Shown piece by piece: positions 1 through 8,295 of a DNA stretch of 64,000 nt (position 1 is its first letter; each line of letters opens with the position of its first letter). Position numbers and translations under genes: made by a program. This DNA is from Leifsonia shinshuensis (GTDB lineage Bacteria > Actinomycetota > Actinomycetes > Actinomycetales > Microbacteriaceae). The stretch is taken from the NCBI RefSeq assembly GCF_031456835.1, contig NZ_JAVDVK010000001.1, positions 310,001 through 374,000 on the forward strand, written 5' to 3'. Below the pieces are notes generated by a model. It saw only the letters and a program-made list of their open reading frames with translations, was not told the origin of the DNA and searched no databases.

Positions 1-74
1 CGGCGCGCAGCGCCGCCGATGACGCGTCCGGCGATGCGGACGCGGCACCCGGGAACCCCCGGCGCTGACGGAAC

Positions 75-106
75 CCGCGGGCGCCGGCCGACCCCGGCGC
101 CCGCGG
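75..106. terminator. GC-rich hairpin, probable terminator
   Basis: A perfect 13-bp inverted repeat (75-87 with 94-106) encloses a 6-nt loop, just downstream of the stop codon of the minus-strand TetR gene. There is no clear T tract, so it is either an intrinsic-type terminator of the high-GC kind or simply a stable intergenic hairpin. The remaining bases of 1-163 show nothing else that I can support. Confidence 0.55.
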
Positions 107-163
107 ACCGCACACGACCGGCGGGACCGCCGTCGTGCTGCGTCTCGTGCCGGCCGGCGGGAG

Positions 164-754
164 CTAGAGCATCCGGTCCCAGACCCAGGCCAGCTGCTGC
201 ACCGGAGCGGCGTCGTCGCCGGGGAGCCGGCGCTCGAGCAGGAGCGAGCTGGCGATGCGAGTGATGAGCGCTGCGGACGAGTCGAGCTGCTCGGGCGAGC
301 GGTCGGCGCCAAGGCTGGAGAGCTTGAGCCGGATGATGCCGCGGATCTCCCCGGCGAGCGGGATCAGCCGGGACGCCTGCCGTTCCGCGAGCGCCGGAGA
401 GGCGGCCAGGACCTGGAGGCGGGCGGTGTCGAGGTCGTCACCGTCGTCGCGGGCCGGGAGCTCGATGAGCTCGAGGGCTCCGGTGAGCACGCCGATCGAG
501 GTGTCGCTGAGGTACTCGCGCACGCGACCCTCGTGGATGCGGGGGAGAGCGGCGCCGAGCAGCGCGTCCTCCTTGGTGGCGAAGTGGTTGAAGAAGGTCC
601 GCTGCTTGATCCCCGCCGCGTTGCAGATCTCGTCCACGGTCAGTGCGGCCGCTCCCTTGTCGAGAGCGAGCCGCACCGCCGCGTTCTCGATGGCACGCGT
701 GGTCGCCCGGCCGCGGGCATTGCCGTTCGTGGTCATCGAGGGGGTCATGGTCAC
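164..754 (-). CDS. TetR/AcrR family transcriptional regulator
   Basis: A 196-residue protein with an N-terminal TetR DNA-binding domain. The helix-turn-helix is at about residues 38-66 and contains 'AAGIKQRTFFNHFATKEDAL', which is typical of the family. The rest is the helical ligand-binding and dimerisation half, which is variable and gives no ligand. It is the last gene of a three-gene minus-strand operon, and its GTG start overlaps the TGA of the permease gene, so translation is probably coupled. TetR proteins encoded with a transporter usually repress it. The perfect palindrome in the operon promoter region (2772-2784) is the obvious candidate operator. An ATG six bases inside the gene is an alternative start. 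Confidence 0.9.
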   Translation of the reverse strand: MTMTPSMTTNGNARGRATTRAIENAAVRLALDKGAAALTVDEICNAAGIKQRTFFNHFATKEDALLGAALPRIHEGRVREYLSDTSIGVLTGALELIELPARDDGDDLDTARLQVLAASPALAERQASRLIPLAGEIRGIIRLKLSSLGADRSPEQLDSSAALITRIASSLLLERRLPGDDAAPVQQLAWVWDRML

Positions 755-2040
755 TCGTAGCGTAGTGCGTCGATCGGTTCCTTCCGGGCGGCTCGGCGGG
801 CGGGCAGCGTTCCGGCGAGGAAGGCGATGAGCACGATGAGCACGACGACGCCGACGATGCCCGCCGGCTGGAACAGCAGGATACTGAGCCCCGAGAGCGC
901 CGCCAGCGGTCCGCTCGCCAGCGCCGAGCTCAGCGGGAGGCCGATCGCGATCGCCGCGACGACGCCGAGCAGGCTGCCGAGCAGTCCGATGAAGGCCGCT
1001 TCGATGCTGAACAGGGTGAAGACGCGGGCGTTGCTCATCCCCATCGCCTTCATCAGGCCGATCTCCCGCGTGCGTTCCTGCACGCTCATGAGGAGGGTGT
1101 TGACGATGCCGAACGCCGCGGCGAGGAGGGCGATGATCGCGAAGGCGTTGAGCACTCCGGTGATCCCGGAGATGACGGTCTGGATGACGCCGAGCTGGTC
1201 CTCGATCGTCTGGGCGCTCATGCCCTTGTCGGAGATGTCCGCCTTGAGCGCCGCGATCTGCGCGTCGGTCGCGTCCGGTGCGAAGTGGGCGACGGCAACC
1301 TGATACTGAGCAGGTGCCGAGGAGCCGGCCTTCTGCTGCTGGCCGATCTCGTCCACCAGCGCGGCGTTCGCACCTGCGCCGGAGTTCAGGAGGCTGGTGT
1401 TGGACACCCCGGCGACCGTGGCGGTCGTGGTGTGCGCTCCGCCGGCGATGTCCGTGTAGCCGAGGGTGATCTCGGCGCCGACGGCGTCCTGGGCGGTGTC
1501 GAACCCGAGGGGCTGGAGGTAGTCCTCCGGCAGGGTGACCTCGGGCGTGCTCGACGAGCGGTCGAGCTGGCTGCCCGCGATCAGGTCGGACCGCGCGATG
1601 GACGACGTCGGGGCGATCGAGAACTCGTACTTCTCGTCCGCGGGCCCCGTGATCCAGTCGATGGCGACGGCCGACACGGGCGACACGTCCGTGAGCCCGT
1701 CGATGCTCTTCAGCTGATCGATGTTCGCGTCGGTCAGGGCGCCCGCGGACCCGGTGAGCGGGTTGGCGGTGCCGTTCGACGCGGTCGAGGTCGCGGGGTC
1801 GTACTTCTGCGGCCCGGAGGCGGTGGCGGTGGAGCTGGAAGCCTTAGAGATGAGGAAGACGTCGCCCGCGCCGAGCGAGGCGACCTGCTTGGTGACGTAG
1901 TCCGAGACACCGGCCCCCAGCGCTGTGGTCAGGGTGAGGGTGAATGCCCCGACGAACAGCGCGAGCACGGTCAGCGTGGTGCGGAGCTTGCTGCGGAACG
2001 TGTTGGCGACGGCGGTGCGGATCAGGTCGAGGCTCTTCAC
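751..2040 (-). CDS. FtsX/MacB-type ABC transporter permease
   Basis: A 429-residue membrane protein with the FtsX/MacB permease layout. There is one N-terminal membrane helix (about residues 20-45), a long extracytoplasmic domain (about 50-285), and three C-terminal helices. The cytoplasmic coupling segment 'SVQERTREIGLMKAMGMS' lies between the second and third helices, and the C-terminal 'LPARRAARKEPIDALRYE' is a family hallmark. It should pair with the ATPase encoded just upstream; the GTG start overlaps that gene's TGA. Such pairs act as mechanotransmission-type exporters, often for peptides, antibiotics or lipoproteins. The substrate cannot be read from the sequence. Confidence 0.93.
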   Translation of the reverse strand: MKSLDLIRTAVANTFRSKLRTTLTVLALFVGAFTLTLTTALGAGVSDYVTKQVASLGAGDVFLISKASSSTATASGPQKYDPATSTASNGTANPLTGSAGALTDANIDQLKSIDGLTDVSPVSAVAIDWITGPADEKYEFSIAPTSSIARSDLIAGSQLDRSSSTPEVTLPEDYLQPLGFDTAQDAVGAEITLGYTDIAGGAHTTTATVAGVSNTSLLNSGAGANAALVDEIGQQQKAGSSAPAQYQVAVAHFAPDATDAQIAALKADISDKGMSAQTIEDQLGVIQTVISGITGVLNAFAIIALLAAAFGIVNTLLMSVQERTREIGLMKAMGMSNARVFTLFSIEAAFIGLLGSLLGVVAAIAIGLPLSSALASGPLAALSGLSILLFQPAGIVGVVVLIVLIAFLAGTLPARRAARKEPIDALRYE

Positions 2041-2750
2041 CGGGCACCTCCGAGCTCGTCGAGGATGCGCCCATCCTGGATCGTCACCTGGCGGTCGCAG
2101 CGAGCCGCGAGATCCTCGTCGTGTGTGACGACGACGAGGGTGATCCCGCGCTCGCGGTTCAGGGCGAACAGCTCGTCCTCGACGAGAGCGCCGGTGGTCG
2201 AGTCGAGGTTCCCGGTCGGTTCGTCCGCGAAGATGACCTCCGGCTCGGTCACCAGGGCCCGGGTGAGGACGACGCGCTGCTTCTGGCCGCCGGACAGGTC
2301 GGTCGCGCGGTTCTTGGCCTTGTCCTCCAGCCCGAACCGGCGCAGGGCCTCCATCCCGCGTCGCCTGCGCTCGGCCGCCGGGACGCCCGCGATCTTCAGC
2401 GGGAGGGTCACGTTGTCGAGCACGGAACTGCTCGCCGTGAGGAAGAACTGCTGGAACACGAAGCCGAACTGCCGGTTGCGGATGAGGTTGACGTCACGTC
2501 CGGACAGGTGCGCCGCATCCACCCCGCCGACCGTGATCGAACCGCTGTCGGGCCGGTCGAGGAGCGCGAGCACGTGCATCAGGGTGGATTTCCCGGAGCC
2601 GCTCTTGCCGACGATCGCGACGGACTGGCCGCGGTCGACGCGGAGGGATACGTCGGACAGCGCCTGGAACCGGCTGTCGCCCTTTCCGTAGGCCTTCGAG
2701 ACGTGTTCGGCGTGAATGGCGGGTGCGACGTCACCCTCTCGTGTGTTCAT
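2037..2750 (-). CDS. ABC transporter ATP-binding protein (MacB/LolD type)
   Basis: A 237-residue ABC ATPase. Visible motifs are Walker A 'GKSGSGKST', the signature 'LSGGQKQRVVLTRAL', Walker B 'VIFADEPTGNLD' and the switch 'VVVTHD'. The 'ADEPTGNLDS' form is typical of the LolD/MacB subfamily that partners FtsX-like permeases, which matches the next gene. It is the first gene of the operon. Upstream on the minus strand, a -35-like TTGGCA overlaps a 13-nt palindrome and is followed by an AT-rich stretch, so the promoter and a repressor site probably coincide there. Confidence 0.95.
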   Translation of the reverse strand: MNTREGDVAPAIHAEHVSKAYGKGDSRFQALSDVSLRVDRGQSVAIVGKSGSGKSTLMHVLALLDRPDSGSITVGGVDAAHLSGRDVNLIRNRQFGFVFQQFFLTASSSVLDNVTLPLKIAGVPAAERRRRGMEALRRFGLEDKAKNRATDLSGGQKQRVVLTRALVTEPEVIFADEPTGNLDSTTGALVEDELFALNRERGITLVVVTHDEDLAARCDRQVTIQDGRILDELGGAR

Positions 2751-2771
2751 GCATGCACCGTACTAAGAAAA

Positions 2772-2784
2772 GGCAGTAACTGCC
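2772..2784. promoter_or_regulatory. Perfect 13-nt palindrome, candidate TetR operator
   Basis: GGCAGTAACTGCC is a perfect 6-1-6 palindrome lying 22 nt upstream of the ABC ATPase start, in one of the few AT-rich spots of the region. On the minus strand it overlaps a -35-like TTGGCA. Its position and symmetry fit autoregulation by the TetR protein encoded as third gene of this operon. The regulator assignment is an inference. Confidence 0.6.
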
Positions 2785-2880
2785 AATTCTCCTCCACGCT
2801 TGCTCTCTCCGCGTGCCCACCCACTCCACGGGCCCGACTGATAGGATGCTGGTGGTCGGCCGAGCGCCGTCCATCCAACT

Positions 2881-3010
2881 CAATACCGAGAAGGAACCCG
2901 GAGCAGGCTGGCAGGAGCTGGTCCTCGGTGGTGGTATCCGGATGCGGTGGCAGCGAGAGCGGCCCGCAACCGTGTATTTCTACTGATGGCCAGACGGGCT
3001 CAGCCCACGC
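2881..3010 (+). ncRNA. Actino-pnp-type structured 5' leader of pnp
   Basis: The roughly 370 nt between the divergent ABC operon and pnp contain no gene; the rpsO gene that often precedes pnp is not here. The segment has RNA-structure features: a 6-bp stem pairing 2885-2890 with 2924-2929, and a small GGG/CCC hairpin near 2996-3006. The central 'GGTCCTCGGTGGTGGTATCC' resembles, from memory, the conserved Actino-pnp RNA motif found in leaders of actinobacterial PNPase genes. Edges are approximate. A TAGGAT hexamer at 2842-2847 could be the -10 element of the transcript. Such a leader would fit PNPase autoregulation, which is known in other bacteria. Confidence 0.6.
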
Positions 3011-3122
3011 GACCCGCATGGGATGCCGCGTACACACGACGTGTCGAACTGCCTGTTCCTGCTCCTTGAATGACAGTCGCGTCCACACGGGACAGCGACG
3101 TTAAACAAAGGAGAAAGACCTC

Positions 3123-5420
3123 TTGGAAGGTCCTGAAATCAAATTCGCCGAAGCCGTTCTCGACAACGGCCGCTTCGGCACCCGTACGGTCCGGTTCGAG
3201 ACCGGACGCCTCGCCCAGCAGGCACAGGGCGCCGTCGCCGCCTACCTCGACGAGGAGACCATGCTGCTGAGCGCCACCAGCGCCAGCAAGCACCCGAAGG
3301 ACAACTTCGACTTCTTCCCGCTGACCGTCGACGTCGAGGAGCGCTCGTACGCCGCCGGCAAGATCCCCGGCTCGTTCTTCCGTCGCGAGGGCCGCCCCTC
3401 CACCGAGGCGATCCTGGTCTGCCGTCTGATCGACCGGCCGCTGCGCCCGTCGTTCGTCGAGGGCCTCCGCAACGAGGTTCAGATCGTCATCACCGTCCTG
3501 AGCATCGCCCCGGACGAGTTCTACGACGCTCTGGCCATCAACGCGGCCAGCGCCTCCACGCAGATCTCCGGTCTGCCGTTCTCCGGCCCGATCGCCGGTG
3601 TGCGCCTCGCGCTCATCCCCGGCAACGGCACCCACGAGGACCAGTGGATCGCGTTCCCGAAGGCCTCGCAGCTCGAGGAGGCCGTGTTCGACCTCGTCGT
3701 CGCGGGCCGCGTGCTCACCAACGAGGACGGCTCGGAGGGCGACGTCGCGATCATGATGGTCGAGGCGGAGGCCACCGAGAACAGCTGGAACCTGATCCAG
3801 GGTGGAGCGGTCAAGCCGAACGAGGACATCGTCGCGCAGGGCCTGGAGGCGGCGAAGCCGTTCATCCGCCAGCTCGTCGGCGCGCAGAACGTCATCGCCG
3901 AGCAGGCCGCCAAGGCGATCGCCGACTACCCGGTGTTCCTGCCCTACTCGCAGGAGACCTACGACAACGTCGCGGGCCTCGCCTACGACGAGCTCGTGAA
4001 CGTCTACCAGATCGCCGACAAGATCGAGCGCCAGAACGCCGACGACGCCCTCAAGGAGCGCGTCAAGGTCGCCCTGACCGAGAAGGTCGAGGCCGGTGCG
4101 CTCCCCGCCGAGGTGCTGACCCAGTTCTCGGCCGCCTACAAGTCGGTCTCGAAGGTCGTCATGCGCGGCCGCGTGCTGCGCGAGGGCATCCGCATCGACG
4201 GCCGCGGGCTCACGGACATCCGTCCGCTCGACGCCGAGGTGCAGGTCATCCCGCGCGTCCACGGCTCGGCCATCTTCCAGCGCGGCGAGACCCAGATCCT
4301 GGGCGTCACCACGCTGAACATGCTCAAGATGGAGCAGCAGATCGACTCGCTGTCGCCCGTCACGAAGAAGCGCTACCTGCACCACTACAACTTCCCGCCC
4401 TACTCGACCGGTGAGACCGGCCGCGTCGGGTCGCCGAAGCGTCGCGAGATCGGGCACGGCTACCTCGCCGAGCGCGCCCTCGTGCCGGTGCTGCCGAGCC
4501 GCGACGAGTTCCCCTACGCGATCCGCCAGGTGTCCGAGGCTCTCGGCTCCAACGGCTCCACGTCGATGGGCTCCGTCTGCGCGTCCACCCTGTCGCTGCT
4601 GAACGCCGGTGTGCCGCTGCGCGCCCCGGTGGCCGGTATCGCCATGGGCCTGATCTCCGACGTCGTCGACGGTGAGACCCGCTACGCGGCGCTCACCGAC
4701 ATCCTGGGCGCCGAGGACGCGCTGGGCGACATGGACTTCAAGGTCGCCGGTACGAGCGAGTTCGTCACCGCGATCCAGCTCGACACCAAGCTCGACGGCA
4801 TCCCGTCGTCGGTGCTGGCCGGCGCGCTGAAGCAGGCGAAGGACGCTCGCACCACGATCCTGAGCGTGCTGAACGCCGCGATCGACCGTCCGGACGAGAT
4901 GGCCCCGACCGCGCCCCGCGTGATCTCGGTCCAGATCCCGGTCGACAAGATCGGCGAGCTGATCGGCCCGAAGGGCAAGACGATCAACGCCATCCAGGAC
5001 GAGACCGGCGCCGAGATCTCCATCGAGGAGGACGGCACCGTCTACATCGGCGCCACCGACGGCCCGTCGGCCGAGGCGGCCCGCGCCCAGGTCAACGCGA
5101 TCGCGAACCCCACCAACCCGGAGGTCGGCGAGCAGTTCCTCGGAACCGTCGTCAAGATCGCCGCGTTCGGTGCGTTCGTCTCGCTGCTCCCGGGCAAGGA
5201 CGGCCTGCTGCACATCTCGGAGGTCCGCAAGCTCGCCGGTGGCAAGCGCGTGGAGAACGTCGAGGACGTGCTCGGTGTCGGCCAGAAGATCCTGGTCGAG
5301 ATCACCAAGATCGACGACCGCGGAAAGCTGTCGCTCGCCCCGGTGATCGCCGACGAGTCCGCCGAGGCCCCCGCCGCGCCCGCGGCTGAGACCCCGGTCG
5401 AGGCCCCTGCCGAGGCGTAA
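3123..5420 (+). CDS. pnp: Polyribonucleotide nucleotidyltransferase (PNPase)
   Basis: A 765-residue PNPase, the phosphorolytic 3'-5' exoribonuclease that also acts in RNA quality control. Two RNase PH domains (about residues 10-230 and 335-560) flank a helical linker. They are followed by a KH domain ('[20 protein letters not shown]', about 610-665) and an S1 domain ('[18 protein letters not shown]', about 680-745), ending in a low-complexity Ala/Pro/Glu tail. The start is TTG, chosen because it lies just after an AAAGGAGAAAG ribosome-binding site (3108-3118) and gives the usual N-terminus. The gene appears monocistronic, with a structured leader upstream and a strong hairpin terminator immediately downstream. 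Confidence 0.97.
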   Translation: MEGPEIKFAEAVLDNGRFGTRTVRFETGRLAQQAQGAVAAYLDEETMLLSATSASKHPKDNFDFFPLTVDVEERSYAAGKIPGSFFRREGRPSTEAILVCRLIDRPLRPSFVEGLRNEVQIVITVLSIAPDEFYDALAINAASASTQISGLPFSGPIAGVRLALIPGNGTHEDQWIAFPKASQLEEAVFDLVVAGRVLTNEDGSEGDVAIMMVEAEATENSWNLIQGGAVKPNEDIVAQGLEAAKPFIRQLVGAQNVIAEQAAKAIADYPVFLPYSQETYDNVAGLAYDELVNVYQIADKIERQNADDALKERVKVALTEKVEAGALPAEVLTQFSAAYKSVSKVVMRGRVLREGIRIDGRGLTDIRPLDAEVQVIPRVHGSAIFQRGETQILGVTTLNMLKMEQQIDSLSPVTKKRYLHHYNFPPYSTGETGRVGSPKRREIGHGYLAERALVPVLPSRDEFPYAIRQVSEALGSNGSTSMGSVCASTLSLLNAGVPLRAPVAGIAMGLISDVVDGETRYAALTDILGAEDALGDMDFKVAGTSEFVTAIQLDTKLDGIPSSVLAGALKQAKDARTTILSVLNAAIDRPDEMAPTAPRVISVQIPVDKIGELIGPKGKTINAIQDETGAEISIEEDGTVYIGATDGPSAEAARAQVNAIANPTNPEVGEQFLGTVVKIAAFGAFVSLLPGKDGLLHISEVRKLAGGKRVENVEDVLGVGQKILVEITKIDDRGKLSLAPVIADESAEAPAAPAAETPVEAPAEA

Positions 5421-5433
5421 CCCCTCTGCACAC

Positions 5434-5467
5434 GAAGGCCGCGCCGACTCCTGTCGGCGCGGCCTTC
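5434..5467. terminator. Bidirectional terminator between pnp and the Lrp gene
   Basis: A perfect 15-bp stem (5434-5448 with 5453-5467) with a TCCT loop sits between the convergent stop codons of pnp and the Lrp-type gene. It can serve both strands. Confidence 0.85.
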
Positions 5468-5478
5468 TGCGTTTCCCG

Positions 5479-5943
5479 TCAGGCGTCGCGGGTGAGGAGG
5501 GGGCGCAGGCGGTAGGGGATGAGCTCGCCCATGTCGAGGGACGTCTCGGCGCGGTCGACGCCGTCCGTCGACTGGATAATGCCGGTGATCCGGAACAGGT
5601 CCTCCGCGTCGACGCAGACCACCCGCAGCAGCAGATCGGACGGGCCGGAGAGGCCGTGCGCCTGCACGATCTCCGGGATCGCGGCCAGCGACTCCACCAC
5701 GGCGGCCAGCCGCTGCTGCTGCACGTGCACGTTGACGAACGCCGCCAGCGGGTACCCGGCGACGCGCGCCGAGATCCGTCGTTCGAACGACAGGAACGCG
5801 CCGTTCCGCTCCAGCTCGGCGACCCGCGCCTGCACGGTGTTCCGGCTGAGTCCGAGCCGGTCGGCGAGGGAGACGTTGGTCGATCGCGGGTCGTCCGCGA
5901 GCGCCAGGAGGATGCGGCGATCGGTGCCGTCGAAGCTGCGCAT
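5479..5943 (-). CDS. Lrp/AsnC family transcriptional regulator
   Basis: A 154-residue Lrp/AsnC regulator. The N-terminal helix-turn-helix is 'VSLADRLGLSRNTVQARVAE' (about residues 23-42), followed by a C-terminal RAM/AsnC ligand-binding domain. The start is the ATG giving 'MRSFDGTDRRILLAL', the normal Lrp N-terminus; the open frame runs further upstream but without family similarity. The gene is divergent from the 2-oxoacid dehydrogenase operon and about 185 nt from it. Lrp-type regulators commonly control branched-chain keto-acid dehydrogenase genes in response to branched-chain amino acids, so this is probably the local activator or repressor. Confidence 0.93.
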   Translation of the reverse strand: MRSFDGTDRRILLALADDPRSTNVSLADRLGLSRNTVQARVAELERNGAFLSFERRISARVAGYPLAAFVNVHVQQQRLAAVVESLAAIPEIVQAHGLSGPSDLLLRVVCVDAEDLFRITGIIQSTDGVDRAETSLDMGELIPYRLRPLLTRDA

Positions 5944-6009
5944 AGTGTGAAAGCTAGCAGTCGCCGCGCACGCTGCATAGAGCATCCTGCACGGTCGACA
6001 CGCCGATGG

Positions 6010-6038
6010 TTGTGCGCGCTGACCGCACAGCGTAGCCT
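6010..6038 (+). promoter_or_regulatory. Candidate promoter of the 2-oxoacid dehydrogenase operon
   Basis: A -35-like TTGTGC (6010-6015) and a -10-like TAGCCT (6033-6038) are separated by exactly 17 nt in the divergent region between the Lrp gene and E1 alpha. This predicts a 5' leader of about 80 nt. Confidence 0.45.
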
Positions 6039-6127
6039 TCCCACTAATTCCGGCAAGGAGGCCGGAAGCCGGTCGTGCGCGCCACAAGCAGCGGCGGCCG
6101 GGCGCGAGAGTGAAGGTTGCGTGAACC

Positions 6128-7288
6128 GTGACGATCGACAATCAGCCGGCCACCCGTCGGGGTGGCTCCCACTCGGACCTCGAATCCCTCGGCGAGCTCG
6201 GGCTCGGCGGGATCGACGTGGTACGCCTGCTCGATGCCGGCGGTGTCCGCCACGCGGACGACCGGTACGACGCCTGGGTCTCCGACATCGGAACCGACCA
6301 GCTGCTCGCGCTGTACGAGGACATGCGCGTCATCCGGCGCATCGACGCCGAGGCCACCGCGCTGCAGCGTCAGGGCGAACTGGGACTGTGGCCGCCGCTG
6401 CTCGGCCAGGAGGCGGCGCAGATCGGCTCCGGCCGCGCTCTGCGCCACGACGACTTCGTGTTCTCCAGTTACCGCGAGCACGGCGTCGCCTACTGCCGCG
6501 GCGCCGGCCTCGTCGACCTGCTGCGCGTGTGGCGCGGCACGACCCAGAGCGGCTGGAACCCGTACGACATCAACATGGCGACGCCGCAGGTGATCATCGG
6601 CGCGCAGACGCTGCATGCGACCGGGTACGCGCTCGGCATCCAGGCCGACGGCACGGACGCCGTGGCTGTCGCCTACTTCGGCGACGGCGCGACCAGCGAG
6701 GGCGACGTGAACGAGGCGCTGATCTTCGCCGCGACCTACGCCGCCCCGGTCATCTTCTTCTGCCAGAACAACCAGTACGCGATCTCCGAGCCGGTGTCGC
6801 TGCAGGCGCAGCGTCCCATCGCCGACCGCGCGCCGGGCTTCGGGGTGCCGAGCGTCCGCGTCGACGGGAACGACGTGCTCGCCGTGCTGGCCGTCACCCG
6901 CGCCGCCCTCGACCGCGCGCGCAGCGGCGGCGGCCCCACCTTCATCGAGGCGGTCACCTACCGGATGGGCCCGCACACCACCGCCGACGACCCCACCCGC
7001 TACCGCGACGCCGCCGAGCTGGACGAGTGGCGCGGCAAGGACCCGGTGAGCCGGGTGGAGGCGTACCTGAACGCCCAGGGCGCCCTGACCGACGATCGCA
7101 TGGCCGGCATCATCGCCAAGGCGGATGCCGTGGCGGCCGAGATGCGCGCCGGCATCACCGCGCTCACCGACCCGGAGCCGCTGGCTGTGTTCGACCACGT
7201 GTACGCGGAGCCGCACACCGGTCTCGCCCGCCAGCGGGACCACTACTCGCGCTACCTGCGCACGTTCGTGGGGAGCGACAGCCGATGA
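6128..7288 (+). CDS. 2-oxoacid dehydrogenase E1 component, alpha subunit
   Basis: A 386-residue thiamine-diphosphate-dependent E1 alpha subunit. With E1 beta it decarboxylates a 2-oxoacid and passes the acyl group to the lipoyl arm of E2. The ThDP motif is visible: 'GDGATSEGDVNEAL' followed about 25 residues later by the Asn of 'FFCQNNQYAIS'. The segment 'YRMGPHTTADDPTRYRD' is the usual phosphorylation-loop region. The start is GTG. The gene is first in an E1 alpha / E1 beta / E2 operon. Presence of separate alpha and beta subunits and the divergent Lrp gene favour a branched-chain keto-acid dehydrogenase over pyruvate dehydrogenase, but sequence alone does not settle this. Confidence 0.93.
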   Translation: MTIDNQPATRRGGSHSDLESLGELGLGGIDVVRLLDAGGVRHADDRYDAWVSDIGTDQLLALYEDMRVIRRIDAEATALQRQGELGLWPPLLGQEAAQIGSGRALRHDDFVFSSYREHGVAYCRGAGLVDLLRVWRGTTQSGWNPYDINMATPQVIIGAQTLHATGYALGIQADGTDAVAVAYFGDGATSEGDVNEALIFAATYAAPVIFFCQNNQYAISEPVSLQAQRPIADRAPGFGVPSVRVDGNDVLAVLAVTRAALDRARSGGGPTFIEAVTYRMGPHTTADDPTRYRDAAELDEWRGKDPVSRVEAYLNAQGALTDDRMAGIIAKADAVAAEMRAGITALTDPEPLAVFDHVYAEPHTGLARQRDHYSRYLRTFVGSDSR

Positions 7289-8295
7289 CCGCACTCAGCA
7301 TGGCCAAGGCGATCAACGCCGGCCTCCGCAAGGCCCTGGCCGCCGACGACCGGGTCGTCCTGATGGGCGAGGACATCGGCACGCTCGGGGGCGTCTTCCG
7401 CGTCACCGACGGCCTGCAGACCGAGTTCGGGCCGCGCCGGGTGATGGATTCGCCGCTCGCCGAGTCCGGCATCCTCGGCACCGCGGTCGGCATGGCATAC
7501 CGCGGATACCGTCCGGTGGTCGAGATCCAGTTCGACGGATTCATCTACCCGGCCTTCGACCAGATCGTGAACCAGGTGGCGCGGATGCACTACCGCACCC
7601 AGGGCGCGGTGCGCATGCCGATGGTCATCCGCGTGCCGTTCGCGGGCGGAATCGGCTCGGCCGAGCACCACTCCGACTCGCCCGAGGCGTACTTCGCGCA
7701 CACGGCAGGGCTGCGCGTCGTGAGCCCGTCCGACCCCCAGGACGCCTTCACGATGATCCAGCAGGCGATCGCGTCCGACGACCCGGTGCTCTTCTTCGAG
7801 CCCAAGCGCCGGTACCACGCCAAGGGCGAGGTGGATGAGGATGCTCCGCTCGCCGACGCGCGCCCGATGGGCACCGCCCGGGTGCTGACGCAGGGCACCG
7901 ACGTGACGCTCGTCACGTACGGCGGCCTGGTTCAGCTGGCGCGGGACGCCGCGGTGGCTGCGGACGACGACGGCGTCTCCGTCGAGGTGATCGACCTCCG
8001 CTCGCTCTCGCCGCTCGACCTCGACACCGTGGTCGCGTCGGTCAAGCGCACGGGCCGGCTGGTCGTGACGCACGAGGCGGCGCTCTCGGGCGGCCTCGCG
8101 GCCGAGATCTCCGCATCCATCACCGAGCGCTGCTTCTACCACCTGGAGCACGCGCCGGTCCGCGTCACCGGGCACGACATCCCGTACCCGCCGGCGAAGC
8201 TGGAGGCGGCGCACCTGCCGGACCTCGACCGCATCCTCGACGGCATCGACCGCGCGATGGACCGGCCCAACTCGCTGACCGGGGTGGAGGACTGA
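7285..8295 (+). CDS. 2-oxoacid dehydrogenase E1 component, beta subunit
   Basis: A 336-residue transketolase-like E1 beta subunit beginning 'MTALSMAKAINAGLRKALAA'. The pyrimidine-binding domain ('VLMGEDIGTLGGVFRVTDGL') comes first, then the C-terminal transketolase domain ('VTLVTYGGLVQLA', 'VIDLRSLSPLD'). The ATG overlaps the alpha-subunit TGA (ATGA), the arrangement expected for subunits made in equal amounts. It completes the alpha2-beta2 E1 enzyme. Confidence 0.95.
   Translation: MTALSMAKAINAGLRKALAADDRVVLMGEDIGTLGGVFRVTDGLQTEFGPRRVMDSPLAESGILGTAVGMAYRGYRPVVEIQFDGFIYPAFDQIVNQVARMHYRTQGAVRMPMVIRVPFAGGIGSAEHHSDSPEAYFAHTAGLRVVSPSDPQDAFTMIQQAIASDDPVLFFEPKRRYHAKGEVDEDAPLADARPMGTARVLTQGTDVTLVTYGGLVQLARDAAVAADDDGVSVEVIDLRSLSPLDLDTVVASVKRTGRLVVTHEAALSGGLAAEISASITERCFYHLEHAPVRVTGHDIPYPPAKLEAAHLPDLDRILDGIDRAMDRPNSLTGVED

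Noticed and set aside
2751..3122. Possible rpsO upstream of pnp
   Set aside because: No frame in this stretch encodes anything like ribosomal protein S15; the segment looks like structured non-coding RNA.
3000..6056. A 1,018-codon minus-strand frame opposite pnp
   Set aside because: Same GC artefact. pnp has all its domains, a ribosome-binding site and a terminator on the plus strand.
6075..6113. A 12-codon GTG-started leader peptide after an AAGGAGG upstream of E1 alpha
   Set aside because: The spacing from AAGGAGG to the GTG is 13 nt, the peptide has no run of regulatory codons, and no attenuator hairpin follows.
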